Positions 8,563-17,726 of a stretch of 64,000 bases of DNA are shown here, one piece after another. Where the stretch lies: positions 1 to 64,000 of the forward strand of contig NZ_JAHKQH010000019.1 of assembly GCF_018861025.1 (NCBI RefSeq), given 5' to 3'. The notes under the pieces are model-generated. The model saw nothing but the letters and a program-made list of their open reading frames with translations. It ran no database searches and was not told the DNA's origin. The stretch is from Psychrosphaera sp. B3R10 (lineage in GTDB: Bacteria; Pseudomonadota; Gammaproteobacteria; Enterobacterales; Alteromonadaceae). How positions within the stretch are numbered: the first letter of the stretch is position 1; each line of letters begins with the position of its first letter. Made by a program: the position numbers and the translations under genes.

Positions 8563-9658
8563 CGTTACCCGCTACTGATAAAGTATCAAATTCTTTAGCT
8601 GCAAAATTATTAATGTTGACTGGTGAAGTTATCGTGCCGCTCTCTAACCCTAAATTCATCATTAACTTAAGTCCCGGTTTATCAATATCTAAATGTTCGT
8701 AATTAATCACACGTAATGTCGGATCTAGGCTTAACCTAATTGCTTCCGTTGTATGAGCGGGGATATGTTTTTGTACCATTTTAATGATTTCATTTAATTT
8801 TTCTGGATCACCGTTTCTTGCTTCTTCGATATATTTACCCGCTTTCTTAATCATAGAAAAAACCTCTTTTATGGCTTTTGATTTAGTTTCGAGCGCGATA
8901 TTTGTTGCAAGGGCAATACATTCCACATGGCCGTTTTGCGTGTTTAAAACATCTTTTGAATACCATGCGACTTTGCCAACATTTTGTGATTCGGCAACAT
9001 CTATCCATGGTAAAGACTGCTCAATGGCTACTGGCCTGTTTAAATTGTTGTTGCCACGTAAAAAGTTGAGTGACTCTGCAGGGTTAACGGCAATCGCTAA
9101 TATTTGGTCGTTAAAATTAGGCTTGAAACTCAAAAGTAAATTGTTGTTTTTAAGATAATGAAACAAGATTACGGCATGCGAAGACTGCAAATGTGGTACG
9201 CCAATTAGGACTCGCTGATTTGAGTTTATTTCGGATTTAACAATTTGGGCAAGGTCATGACTGGGTTTGCGTTCGTTGTGGTCATCGGGCAATTCCAGTT
9301 GATTGGCAAGCACGTTGTTGATTGCTAATCCATTGCCGTCACGATGCATCAAGCCTATCCATTTAAAAATTGGACTTTCCGTGAACATGTTTAACGCCAA
9401 AGGCGCCATTGCAAAAGCTATTTCGGTATTGCCTTCCAAAAATTTTGTTTTTAACAAGTCCCAATTTTTCATTTGCTGGATAGAAAAATCAGCATATTTC
9501 ATTTGTTCCGCATACTTTTCAAACGCCACAATTGCCGCATAGTGATCAGCTAAAGGAACATAGATAGCATTAACTTTTACACGTTCCGCATGTAACTGGG
9601 TTGAAAAAACGAAACAAAAGAGGATAAAACCGACGATCATACCTATTCGAAGTTGCAT
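8549..9658 (-). CDS. Periplasmic substrate-binding protein (NMT1/NrtA-like), partner of the hybrid kinase
   Basis: 369 residues. A signal peptide ends near residue 24 (QLHA). The body resembles the NMT1/THI5 and NrtA group of ABC-type solute-binding proteins: an N-terminal lobe with AIYVPLADHYAAI, then EIAFAMAPLALNMF, then IGVPHLQSSHA. No ABC permease or ATPase gene is nearby. The gene instead overlaps a hybrid kinase with a periplasmic sensor domain. By analogy with systems such as LuxP-LuxQ and TorT-TorS, I infer that this protein presents a ligand to the kinase. The ligand cannot be read from sequence; the relatives bind nitrate, sulfonates, pyrimidine precursors and similar molecules. Confidence 0.85.
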   Translation of the reverse strand: MQLRIGMIVGFILFCFVFSTQLHAERVKVNAIYVPLADHYAAIVAFEKYAEQMKYADFSIQQMKNWDLLKTKFLEGNTEIAFAMAPLALNMFTESPIFKWIGLMHRDGNGLAINNVLANQLELPDDHNERKPSHDLAQIVKSEINSNQRVLIGVPHLQSSHAVILFHYLKNNNLLLSFKPNFNDQILAIAVNPAESLNFLRGNNNLNRPVAIEQSLPWIDVAESQNVGKVAWYSKDVLNTQNGHVECIALATNIALETKSKAIKEVFSMIKKAGKYIEEARNGDPEKLNEIIKMVQKHIPAHTTEAIRLSLDPTLRVINYEHLDIDKPGLKLMMNLGLESGTITSPVNINNFAAKEFDTLSVAGNDEDN

Positions 9659-9815
9659 TTACGCTTTCCTGAATTTACTCTTAATGAGCTTAGACTAAAA
9701 AATCAATTTTGGCCTAAAAAATAAATTACTTATAAATAGGTAATTGATTGAATTTTGGTCATTAATATATGAGTTAACAATCAGCTTGCTAACTTATTTT
9801 TAAACAGGAAACGTA

Positions 9816-10388
9816 ATGCCTAAAGCTAGTGAAATAAAAAAACATGCCGCACTCGATATAGATGGTCGAGTTTTAATCGTAAAAGATATTGTTCGTTCAG
9901 TTCCGCAGGGGCGTGCAGGCGGAAGCTTATACAGAATGCGTATGTATGATGTAGTCACCGGTGGTAAGGTTGATGAAACGTTTAAAGCCGATGATATGTT
10001 AAAGTTTGCCGATCTGACACGACGTTCAGCGACGTTTTCATACATTGACGGTGATGAGTATGTCTTTATGGATGCAGAAGATTACACGCCATACAATCTA
10101 AATTCTGCAAGCATTGCAGATGAAATCCAGTTTATCACTGAAGATACACAAGGTCTTTCTGTCGTGTTAATCGAAGGTTCACCTGTAGGGGTGGAACTTC
10201 CTGCTCACGTGGAACTAGTTATCACTGAAACCGATCCTTCTATAAAAGGGGCTTCTGCTAGCGCGAGGACAAAACCGGCTACTATGTCTACTGGCCTGAC
10301 GGTGCAAGTTCCAGAGCATATATCCGTTGGTGATAAAGTAAAAATTAATACAGCAGAGATTAAATTTTTGGGTCGCGCTGAGCACTAA
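9816..10388 (+). CDS. yeiP: Elongation factor P-like protein EfpL (YeiP)
   Basis: 190 residues, the same length and order as E. coli YeiP: an N-terminal KOW-like domain, then OB domains with [13 protein letters not shown] and the C-terminal [17 protein letters not shown] signature. It binds stalled ribosomes and relieves pauses at proline-containing stretches. The tip of loop I carries Arg33 (PQGRAGG), at the same position as the arginine of E. coli EfpL, so it does not need the lysine modification of EF-P. AACAGGAAACG precedes the ATG. It diverges from the binding protein/kinase operon. Confidence 0.96.
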   Translation: MPKASEIKKHAALDIDGRVLIVKDIVRSVPQGRAGGSLYRMRMYDVVTGGKVDETFKADDMLKFADLTRRSATFSYIDGDEYVFMDAEDYTPYNLNSASIADEIQFITEDTQGLSVVLIEGSPVGVELPAHVELVITETDPSIKGASASARTKPATMSTGLTVQVPEHISVGDKVKINTAEIKFLGRAEH

Positions 10389-10420
10389 TTAGTCATTTAG
10401 AATGTCGAGTAAATATCGTT

Positions 10421-10457
10421 GAAAAGGTAAAACCAAGGTTTTACCTTTTCTATTTTA
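10421..10457 (+). terminator. Intrinsic terminator of yeiP
   Basis: A perfect 14-bp stem (10421-10434 with 10437-10450) with a two-base AA gap is followed by TATTTTA. In practice the innermost pairs open to form the loop. Confidence 0.8.
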
Positions 10458-10639
10458 AGAGCTGTGATTTTGGCAATAATAAAATTGTTTTTCCGGTTTA
10501 CATAGGTAACGCAGCTCAACGAAATAGAACCATGCATACGTATTTTCGTTTTTTCTGTTTCTATTTTTCAAACTCATAATACTATAACCCTATTTTTAAA
10601 TAACGTGGCTAGTGAGTCGATTAGCCTTAGGAAGTTTAC

Positions 10640-11614
10640 ATGTCTAAACAATTACCTCTAACTCAAAAAGTACCGCATTGCAGTCAACTCGTCTTTGGTT
10701 GCATGGGTTTAGGTGGGGACTGGAATGAACCTAATTACAGTCTAAATGATGTTGCGGTCGCAAATAGAGCAATCGACACTGCGTTAGAGGTTGGTATCTC
10801 AATGTTTGATCACGCTGACATCTATACACGAGGGAAAGCTGAGCAAGTCTTTGGCGATGTACTCAAACAAAGACCACATCTTAGAAAAGATATGACGATC
10901 CAAACTAAATGTGGGATCCGATTTGAAGATGATAAAGGTCCAGGTCGATATGACTTCTCAAAAGAATGGATACTACATTCGGTTGAAACCAGTCTGAAGC
11001 GCTTAAATATTGAACAAATAGATATTTTACTATTGCACCGCCCAGACCCATTAATGGAACCAGACGAAGTGGCTTCTGCATTTGACCAACTCATTAAACA
11101 AGGCAAAGTTAACAAGTTTGGTGTTTCTAATATGACAAGTGCGCAAATACAATTGTTGCAGCAAGCACTACCAAATCCATTGGTTTGCAATCAATTAGAG
11201 ATCAGTTTAGGGCATTTAGATTGTATTGATCAGGGCATTATTGCCAATGTAGGCGGAGAAGCTACATACAATGCGATGGCTGGCACATTAGAATATTGCC
11301 AATTGAACGACGTTCAAGTTCAATCTTGGGGAAGTTTAAGCCAAGGTTTATTTAGCGGACGCATTTTAGACGGGCAAGCTCCGCATATTATTACGACCGC
11401 TTCGCTAGTGTCGTCACTAGCTGCTGAATATCAAACAAGCCCTGAAGCAATTGTACTGGCGTTTCTTACTCGTTTGCCACAAGGTATTCAACCGGTAATT
11501 GGAACTGTGGATCCTGATAGGATCAGAGCGTGTCAGCGGGTAATTGAGGTAGAGTTAACCCGCGAACATTGGTATCAATTGTTTGTAGCAGCTCGTGGCC
11601 GTTTTGTACCTTAA
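10640..11614 (+). CDS. Aldo/keto reductase, YdhF-like
   Basis: 324 residues with a single aldo/keto reductase barrel. The catalytic tetrad is visible: Asp57 and Tyr62 in FDHADIY, Lys90 in QTKCGI, and His133 in LLHRPDP. The LLHRPDPLMEPDEVA and KFGVSNMT segments resemble the YdhF subgroup of NADPH-dependent oxidoreductases, whose natural substrate is not settled. AGGA lies upstream of the ATG. It is a single-gene unit bounded by terminators on both sides. Confidence 0.9.
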   Translation: MSKQLPLTQKVPHCSQLVFGCMGLGGDWNEPNYSLNDVAVANRAIDTALEVGISMFDHADIYTRGKAEQVFGDVLKQRPHLRKDMTIQTKCGIRFEDDKGPGRYDFSKEWILHSVETSLKRLNIEQIDILLLHRPDPLMEPDEVASAFDQLIKQGKVNKFGVSNMTSAQIQLLQQALPNPLVCNQLEISLGHLDCIDQGIIANVGGEATYNAMAGTLEYCQLNDVQVQSWGSLSQGLFSGRILDGQAPHIITTASLVSSLAAEYQTSPEAIVLAFLTRLPQGIQPVIGTVDPDRIRACQRVIEVELTREHWYQLFVAARGRFVP

Positions 11615-11637
11615 TTGGTAGTGCGAACGGCAACAAA

Positions 11638-11669
11638 AGTTGGCTGTTAAAAGGAACAGCCAGCTTTTT
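11638..11669 (+). terminator. Intrinsic terminator of the YdhF-like gene
   Basis: An 11-bp stem with one G-T pair (11638-11648 with 11655-11665), an AAAAGG loop and a T tract. The convergent EAL gene ends at 11705. Confidence 0.82.
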
Positions 11670-11704
11670 GATGGAATAAAAACCACCCTAAAAACAGCAA
11701 CTTG

Positions 11705-13996
11705 TTACGTTTTTGATTGTTGGTTTTTCGCGCCAAATTCGGTAAGAAATAAATCTAATTTAGCGCTCGGTAAAGGTCGACTGAAATAATACCCTTGGAT
11801 TTCCTGGCAACCTAAATCAGACAATATTTCCATATGACTCAATTCTTCGACCCCCTCAGCAATTAACGTTAAGCCGAGGTTATTCCCTAATTCAATGACA
11901 GTACTGACAATTGCCTTGTCGTCTTTGTTTAATTCGATTTGTCGAATAAAGCTCTGGTCAATCTTGAGTTTATCTATTGGAAATTGCTTTAAATAACTTA
12001 ATGAGGAATAACCCGTACCAAAATCATCAATAGACAATTTCACACCGCTATCTTTTAGCTTTTGTAACATCGCGATGGTATCTGTTTCATTGTACATAAT
12101 GACACCCTCGGTGATTTCAAGTTCTATATTTTCGGCAGGAACTTGCGTTTTTTCTAACACACCGACAACAGTGTCGTAGAAACTAGGGTGATTAAATTGT
12201 TGAGGCGAAATATTTATCGCGACAACAATATCTTTATATCCCTGTTCGATTAACGCTGCCGCTTTGTTACAGGCATTTAATAAAATCCAATCTCCAAGTG
12301 GCACAATTAAACCGGTCTTTTCAGCCAGTGGAATAAAATCAATTGGTGGAATAAATTTATCCCTTAACTGCCAACGAATTAGGGTTTCTACGCCAATTAT
12401 TTGGTTTTTTTGGATGTCCAGTTGCGGTTGGAAATACAACTCCAATTGTTGTTTTTCAATCGCTACTCTAAGGTCATTGGTTAACTCTATTTCTTTAGAT
12501 ATCGAATCACCTAATTGCTCTGAAAAAATAACCAATGGTGAATGATCAATTTTTATAGCTGAATCTAAGGCGATAGTCGCAGATTTTACGATGGTTTGCG
12601 CTTCCGACGCGTGTTCTGGAAAACACGTAAAACCAAAGTCCAATTCTAGATTGACCGTATTTTCAAAGGAAAACGTTTCTATAATTTTTTCTAATTTATT
12701 AACTAAATTGGCAATTTCCCTATTACAAATATCTGACTGAACAACAACGGAAAATTGTTTGTCTGAGGTACGGTATAACGTATGAGGGACGTCTTGCAGT
12801 AGTGTCTTTAATTCTTTGTTCAGCAGCAAAGCAAGTTGTACTATGATTTCGCTGGTCTGTTGAAGACCTAAGCGGGTGATCAAGTGGCTGTAGTGTCTGA
12901 CTTCAACTAAACCGACGACACTGTTTTTGTCAATATCACACACCTTTTCTAAGTCAGCTAAAAATTGGTTTTTGTTAAATAGCCCAGTTTCCATGTCGTG
13001 AAAAGCTTGGTAATGCATTTGTGCTTCAGCCCGTTTTTTCTGGGTGATGTCTAAAATATGCAAATCCCAATTTTCTAAATCACTTAACCAATGTAAATTG
13101 CATTCAAGTGTACTGTCACCAATTTCTACTTCAAATTTATCTTGTTGGTCGTGGTTTGTGCACACCTTACTTTTAGTTTCTTTGAGTGGTATTGCGATAA
13201 CTTCTTTAAACTCGTCTATATCAATCTTTAAATTAGTTAATAATCGTAACATCGCCGGGTTGGTATATTTAACTTCATTTGTTACATCAATGGACAGAAT
13301 TGCATTTGGGTTTCTTTCTGGAAACAATGCAAGTCTTCTGTTTCTAACCGAAACCATAATTGACGTTCTAATTGCACGGCCTACAAAATAAGCGATAAGG
13401 ATGATCATAACGCTGTATGCCAGTACGATTTGGTTGGTTGTATCTAAACTTTGCTTAGTATTGTTATATTGTTTGACGATACGTTCATTGGTGCTTTCGG
13501 TTATTTTGGCTATGACAGGTTTGATTTGAATACGGTACATGGCCAATATTTCTAAATGGGTGCGCGCTAAGTCCCACATTTTGCTGTCGGATGCATCACC
13601 AAGTTGCATGTTATCGTCAAATTCGGAAGCAAGTTTTATAGTTTCTAATTGGATTAAACTCAGTTGATTTATATATTCTAATCCGACACCAACTTTGGCT
13701 AATTCGACTAAATCTGAGGACACCTTATCCGCAGTTGCGTTAAAGTTAGTTTGGTATACTTCACGATTTTGATTTGCATAATATTCGTTTAGATAAAGCT
13801 CCTGCTCTATAAATAACGAATTTAGATTTTGTAAACGCTCAAACACTTTAATTTCATGGTCGACAAGCAGTAGGGCATTTTGTTTGATATTTTGAGTGGA
13901 GTTATAAACAATACCGGAAAGAATAGTTCCTAATAATATGATGACACCATAAATTAAACCTGCATTACGTTTTAGGATTGCACTATTTAATTCCAA
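11705..13996 (-). CDS. Membrane c-di-GMP phosphodiesterase (degenerate GGDEF plus EAL)
   Basis: 763 residues. Two N-terminal membrane helices (about 12-32 and 188-206) flank a helical periplasmic sensor. A PAS-like region, a GGDEF-type domain (about 330-490) and an EAL domain (about 500-745) follow. The GGDEF active site is lost: SDKQF stands where GGDEF is expected. The EAL domain looks catalytic: Glu537 in ETLIRW, Asn in AINISPQQF, Glu in LEITEG, DDFGTGYSS, LKID and AEGVEE. The expected activity is hydrolysis of c-di-GMP to pGpG, lowering adhesion and raising motility. Its upstream neighbour, the amino acid exporter gene, is co-oriented but 121 bases away. Confidence 0.92.
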   Translation of the reverse strand: MELNSAILKRNAGLIYGVIILLGTILSGIVYNSTQNIKQNALLLVDHEIKVFERLQNLNSLFIEQELYLNEYYANQNREVYQTNFNATADKVSSDLVELAKVGVGLEYINQLSLIQLETIKLASEFDDNMQLGDASDSKMWDLARTHLEILAMYRIQIKPVIAKITESTNERIVKQYNNTKQSLDTTNQIVLAYSVMIILIAYFVGRAIRTSIMVSVRNRRLALFPERNPNAILSIDVTNEVKYTNPAMLRLLTNLKIDIDEFKEVIAIPLKETKSKVCTNHDQQDKFEVEIGDSTLECNLHWLSDLENWDLHILDITQKKRAEAQMHYQAFHDMETGLFNKNQFLADLEKVCDIDKNSVVGLVEVRHYSHLITRLGLQQTSEIIVQLALLLNKELKTLLQDVPHTLYRTSDKQFSVVVQSDICNREIANLVNKLEKIIETFSFENTVNLELDFGFTCFPEHASEAQTIVKSATIALDSAIKIDHSPLVIFSEQLGDSISKEIELTNDLRVAIEKQQLELYFQPQLDIQKNQIIGVETLIRWQLRDKFIPPIDFIPLAEKTGLIVPLGDWILLNACNKAAALIEQGYKDIVVAINISPQQFNHPSFYDTVVGVLEKTQVPAENIELEITEGVIMYNETDTIAMLQKLKDSGVKLSIDDFGTGYSSLSYLKQFPIDKLKIDQSFIRQIELNKDDKAIVSTVIELGNNLGLTLIAEGVEELSHMEILSDLGCQEIQGYYFSRPLPSAKLDLFLTEFGAKNQQSKT

Positions 13997-14117
13997 ACTA
14001 ACCCACCTTGTTTATGTATATACATACGATTAACTAGACCGAAGTAAACTGAAAAATGTTTCAGCTTACGTCGACAATTGAAAAGTATAAACCATATTTG
14101 GTGATTGTATAACGTTA

Positions 14118-15365
14118 TTATGTAGTTGAAATTATTGAATGTTTCCTTTTTGCTAACGGTGCAACGATAATCAATAAAATCAATGCGTAAGCCATTTGCC
14201 AAGACAAACTAAAAGCCAGTGTTAAACACACGATAATACTGATAGATGCGAGCCAGAAGTACTTTTTAGGTAATAATTTAAACGCAGCAAACATTGAAGT
14301 TAAATAAATCACGACAAAAACACCATTGCAGAGTCCGACTAACACCGCCAAATCTAGTTTAAATAAATGGGATACCGTTAACACCACGGCCATTAAAAGC
14401 ACTATGTGGCGCAGGGCAATCTGAGCTGTACCAGATGAATTCTTTTGTTGATAAAGCGGTGGTAATACTCCGTTATGACTGAAGCTCCACATTAATTTAC
14501 TGCAACTAGCCGTATATACATTAACGGTGGCAAGACCGCCTGCAATCCCTAAAAAGCAGATCACGATATTTCCATAGCCACCTAGCAACGTATCAAATAT
14601 ATCCACCATCGCTAAGGTTGATTGTGAACTTACATGGGCAACTAAAAAGGTACAGGCGATGTAAATCACACCAACTAATAGGGTTCCAAGTACAATCGCT
14701 GGGACTAAATCTTTTTTGGGGTCTTTAAATTCCGACGACATGTGAGCCATGGCTTCTATTCCTAAAAAGCTCCAAAACGCTAATGCTGCTGCGCTAAACA
14801 TGGTACTTATTGGTTTAGTATCCGTTATAAGAGCGGGCGTTATGTTGTTTACTGTATCAGCAGACAGGAAATACGCTAAGCACAAGATCCCTACCAAAGC
14901 GGATATTGTTAATGTCAGGCCCAATTGAATAGTCGCGGATAAACTAACACCGCGTATATTTAGTAAGTATATAATTAATAAAAAGAGGTACTGAACCATC
15001 AATCCTGAAATGTCACTCAATTCCAATAGTGTATCAACAAATTGGAATGTCATAATCAGCGCAGCAGGGGCGCCTAGCGGTACAACCAATAAAAATATGA
15101 GTCCAATAGAACGACCAACAACTTTTCCAAAAGCAAGTTCGCAAAAATTAGCAGGTCCTCCGGCATGTGGGAATTGCCCCGACAACTTTGCAAAAACAAG
15201 CGCTATGGGGAGAATAAACAAAGTCAAAAATGTCCATGACCAAATCGCATTGACCCCTGCGATTTCAATTGTCATTTCCGGTAGTATAAAAACACTTGTT
15301 CCTAATAGTGTCGTAGCGAGTAATCCAGCTCCCTGCCATACACCTAATGTTCCTGCGTGACTCAT
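14118..15365 (-). CDS. yjeH: Amino acid exporter, APC family (YjeH-like)
   Basis: 415 residues, about 12 membrane helices. It is colinear with E. coli YjeH, which exports L-methionine and branched-chain amino acids: the N-terminal GLLATTLLGTSVFILP, the AGGPANF loop, and FWSFLGIEAMAHMSSEFKDPKKD in the middle. It diverges from an Lrp/AsnC-family regulator across about 140 bases, the usual arrangement for an amino-acid-responsive exporter. The exact substrate is inferred from the family. Confidence 0.88.
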   Translation of the reverse strand: MSHAGTLGVWQGAGLLATTLLGTSVFILPEMTIEIAGVNAIWSWTFLTLFILPIALVFAKLSGQFPHAGGPANFCELAFGKVVGRSIGLIFLLVVPLGAPAALIMTFQFVDTLLELSDISGLMVQYLFLLIIYLLNIRGVSLSATIQLGLTLTISALVGILCLAYFLSADTVNNITPALITDTKPISTMFSAAALAFWSFLGIEAMAHMSSEFKDPKKDLVPAIVLGTLLVGVIYIACTFLVAHVSSQSTLAMVDIFDTLLGGYGNIVICFLGIAGGLATVNVYTASCSKLMWSFSHNGVLPPLYQQKNSSGTAQIALRHIVLLMAVVLTVSHLFKLDLAVLVGLCNGVFVVIYLTSMFAAFKLLPKKYFWLASISIIVCLTLAFSLSWQMAYALILLIIVAPLAKRKHSIISTT

Positions 15366-15450
15366 CGTTGTTCCAACATCATTATTGAATTTGAGTAAAG
15401 TATAAGGGAGTTTACTTTTACATATCGACGTAAATTAACAACAAAAAACT

Positions 15451-15500
15451 AATTTGACCGTCAATTTGCAGGCATAATGCAATTTTCCCATCAATTTGAA
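15451..15500. promoter_or_regulatory. Imperfect 24-base direct repeat in the yjeH-lrp intergenic region
   Basis: Two related blocks start at 15449 and 15479, 30 bases apart, and match at 18 of 24 positions. Each contains AATTT elements 12 bases apart (15451, 15463, 15481, 15493). The second block ends in the ribosome binding site of the Lrp gene. Such repeats beside an Lrp/AsnC gene suggest binding sites for the regulator, possibly with autoregulation. Confidence 0.45.
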
Positions 15501-15507
15501 GGTAAGT

Positions 15508-15924
15508 ATGGATAAGTTTGATCAACACATAATTGAAATGCTCCGGTTAAACGCCCGGGCGAGTATTTCGTCTATTGCTGAACAAGTCAGTTTGTCGCGT
15601 TCATCGGTCACTGAGCGGATCAAAAAACTTGAACAACGTAATATTATCAAAGGTTATCAAGTGCTATTGACCGAATCTCAAAAAGACGGCGTTAGTGTTT
15701 ATTTTGAAATCCAACATCAATGTGCAAGGTGTTCAGAAGTCATCCCAGAAATTAAAAAAATTCCGGAAGTTGTGACATGTCATGGCATAACAGGTGATAT
15801 GGATTTATTGGTTTTTGTGAGGGCAAATTCAATGCAACGAATCCATGAAATAAGAGAGTCGTTAGATGCAACAAATGACATAGTAAAAATAAAAACCCAC
15901 GTTGTTATGAGTGAATGGATCTAA
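15508..15924 (+). CDS. Lrp/AsnC-family transcriptional regulator
   Basis: 138 residues. The N-terminal helix-turn-helix (FDQHIIEMLRLNARASISSIAEQVSLSRSSVTERIKKLE) is followed by a RAM/AsnC ligand-binding domain with GDMDLLVFVRA. I place the start at the ATG at 15508, which has AAGGT seven bases upstream, rather than a TTG four codons earlier. It diverges from the YjeH-type exporter gene and is the likely amino-acid-responsive regulator of it (inference from arrangement). Confidence 0.9.
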   Translation: MDKFDQHIIEMLRLNARASISSIAEQVSLSRSSVTERIKKLEQRNIIKGYQVLLTESQKDGVSVYFEIQHQCARCSEVIPEIKKIPEVVTCHGITGDMDLLVFVRANSMQRIHEIRESLDATNDIVKIKTHVVMSEWI

Positions 15925-16316
15925 TCGTTATTGTTTTTAAAGGGCGAATGTTTAATTTGACCAAATTTTGTCTAACACTAAGATTTTATTGACATACAAT
16001 TGTTGTGACTCATGGTCATTTTAAAATATGACCTATGGTCATATCCCTAATTGGGGAGGGAAAAAGCGTTTTTTTTAAATGCTTAAAAAATATCGCATAT
16101 TTATCAAAATGCCGATGGAACTTTCGCGTTAAATTAGTTACTAATAGGTTCACCTTTTTATATTCCAAAACACTGTTTATGCAGTTTTTAGGGGAATCAA
16201 CCTGCAAAAATTGTTGTTCGCCGAAAGGGATGAAATTAGTTTTCAACTTTGAATATCTAATTTGGCAGAATAAAAAATGAGTCAGATTGACACAAAAAAA
16301 ACGGAAGAGAAATTTA
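15925..16316. other. Intergenic region upstream of the first efflux operon
   Basis: 392 bases without a convincing gene. It contains the TTGACA hexamer at 15989-15994, the ATGACC/GGTCAT palindromes at 16005-16042 and an AT-rich leader. An 81-codon open frame at 16035-16280 has no homology that I recognise and is not called. Confidence 0.6.
16005..16042. promoter_or_regulatory. Paired palindromic operator upstream of the RND operon
   Basis: The 15-base sequence at 16028-16042 is a perfect palindrome (ATGACC-TAT-GGTCAT). A degenerate copy at 16005-16019 shares the right half exactly and four of six bases in the left half. The centres are 23 bases apart, and the inner half-sites (16014-16019 and 16028-16033) are themselves a perfect inverted pair. 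The pattern fits a TetR/MarR-type repressor site controlling the operon, but no regulator gene is adjacent. Confidence 0.55.
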
Positions 16317-17726
16317 GTGAAACAGAGTTATATTAGGTTATTGACAGTTGTTGTACTGAGTAGCGTGACGGCAAGTTGTGCGACCAATAACAATATAAGC
16401 ATAAAGCAGGATCAAATTACTGTCCCTGAAATGTGGCAAAACCCATCGTCAAATGCGGTTGTCTCAGCTCAAAAAGTGTCAGTGCACGACGTTATTGACA
16501 AAAACTTGATTGAGTTTATTCAAGTTGCAGTAACGCAAAATCCTGAGTTAAAACAACTTAGCTTCGAATTAGAAGCGGCAAAACATCGCGTAACGGCAAG
16601 TGGAGCGACATTATGGCCTTCACTCGATTTAAATTTGCAGAGCAGTGTACGTCAGGCAAACGAAAATGCTGATGTTGTTGACAATGCAAGTTTAAACCTT
16701 GCACTTAAATACGAAGTTGATATTTGGGGCAAATTGTCTGCGGCTGATCAACAAATCAATCTCAATTTCTTGAAGTTGCAAACTCAACATAAAGATAGGA
16801 TTAATACTTTAGTTGCTGAGGTGATGACAACCTACTTTGCGATTGTAGAAGCAAAGCAACAGTTGGAGCTTAATAAGCTTCGATTGGAGAACACCCAAAA
16901 TAATTTGGCAATAATAGAAACCGGTTATGAACAAGGATTGAATGACGCTCTGGACGTGTACTTAACTCGCAATGATTTGGCAAATGAGCAGGCAAATATT
17001 TCAGCCCAAACTCAAACGCTCGAAAATCTGGTTAGGCAATTTAAAACATTGATTGGAACCTACCCTGACAACCAGTTTGATTATCAAGATTTGGCGTTAG
17101 ATATTTTACCTCTTGACGCGCTTTCCAACACACCTTCAGATGTTGTAAAGAACCACCCTAAATTGCGCGCTGCGTGGCAAGGGCTGTTATCGTCGAATGC
17201 GGCGGTTGCATTTGCTCATAAACAACGATTTCCGTCATTTTCGCTGTCGTTAAGTGCGGGTAGTGAAGGTACGGATCTCGGCAAAGCATTAACTGAGTTT
17301 GACTTAGGTTGGTCTTTTATAGGCAATATCGCGGCTCCACTTTTTAATGCGGGACGTTTAAAAGCGAACGAAAATGCGGCTAAATCGAATTTGCAGGCAC
17401 TAGAACAAAACTACATTAGTGTTTTTTTAAGTACCTTTGAAACCATTGAAAGGCTAAAGGCAAATCAAACAAATCTGCAGGCACAACTTAATGCAAATAA
17501 AATTGCCGAGCAAAATGCTGTTGCAGCAGAAGAACTTTCTTTTGAGCAGTACTTAAAAGGTCTCGTTAACTACGCCACCGTTTTAACATCACAAACACGG
17601 GCATTTAACGCACAGAGTTCGGTTATTAGACTGCAATATCAATTACTACAAAATCAAATTAATTTATTCACTGCGTTAGGCGGCGATTTTCAAGCATTAT
17701 ATGAACAAGGCAATGTCACATTATGA
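16317..17726 (+). CDS. Outer membrane efflux channel, TolC/NodT family lipoprotein
   Basis: About 469 residues from the GTG at 16317, which has GGAAGAG about nine bases upstream; a TTG ten codons earlier is possible. The early segment RLLTVVVLSSVTASC looks like a lipoprotein signal, as in NodT-family channels. Two outer-membrane-efflux repeats follow, with long helical segments (AVTQNPELKQLSFELEAAKHRV in the first, NHPKLRAAWQGLLSSNAAV in the second) and LGWSFIGNIAAPLFNAGRLKA. It should form the trimeric outer membrane duct for the adaptor and pump encoded next. Its stop overlaps the next start (ATGA), so the two are coupled. Confidence 0.9.
   Translation: MKQSYIRLLTVVVLSSVTASCATNNNISIKQDQITVPEMWQNPSSNAVVSAQKVSVHDVIDKNLIEFIQVAVTQNPELKQLSFELEAAKHRVTASGATLWPSLDLNLQSSVRQANENADVVDNASLNLALKYEVDIWGKLSAADQQINLNFLKLQTQHKDRINTLVAEVMTTYFAIVEAKQQLELNKLRLENTQNNLAIIETGYEQGLNDALDVYLTRNDLANEQANISAQTQTLENLVRQFKTLIGTYPDNQFDYQDLALDILPLDALSNTPSDVVKNHPKLRAAWQGLLSSNAAVAFAHKQRFPSFSLSLSAGSEGTDLGKALTEFDLGWSFIGNIAAPLFNAGRLKANENAAKSNLQALEQNYISVFLSTFETIERLKANQTNLQAQLNANKIAEQNAVAAEELSFEQYLKGLVNYATVLTSQTRAFNAQSSVIRLQYQLLQNQINLFTALGGDFQALYEQGNVTL

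Noticed and set aside
10518-10556. Second hairpin with a T run before the YdhF-like gene
   Set aside because: Only a 7-bp AT-rich stem with a 19-base loop; too weak next to the clear terminator at 10421-10457.
16035-16280. 81-codon open frame before the efflux operon
   Set aside because: No homology, low-complexity composition, and it overlaps the operator palindrome; better read as leader and promoter DNA.
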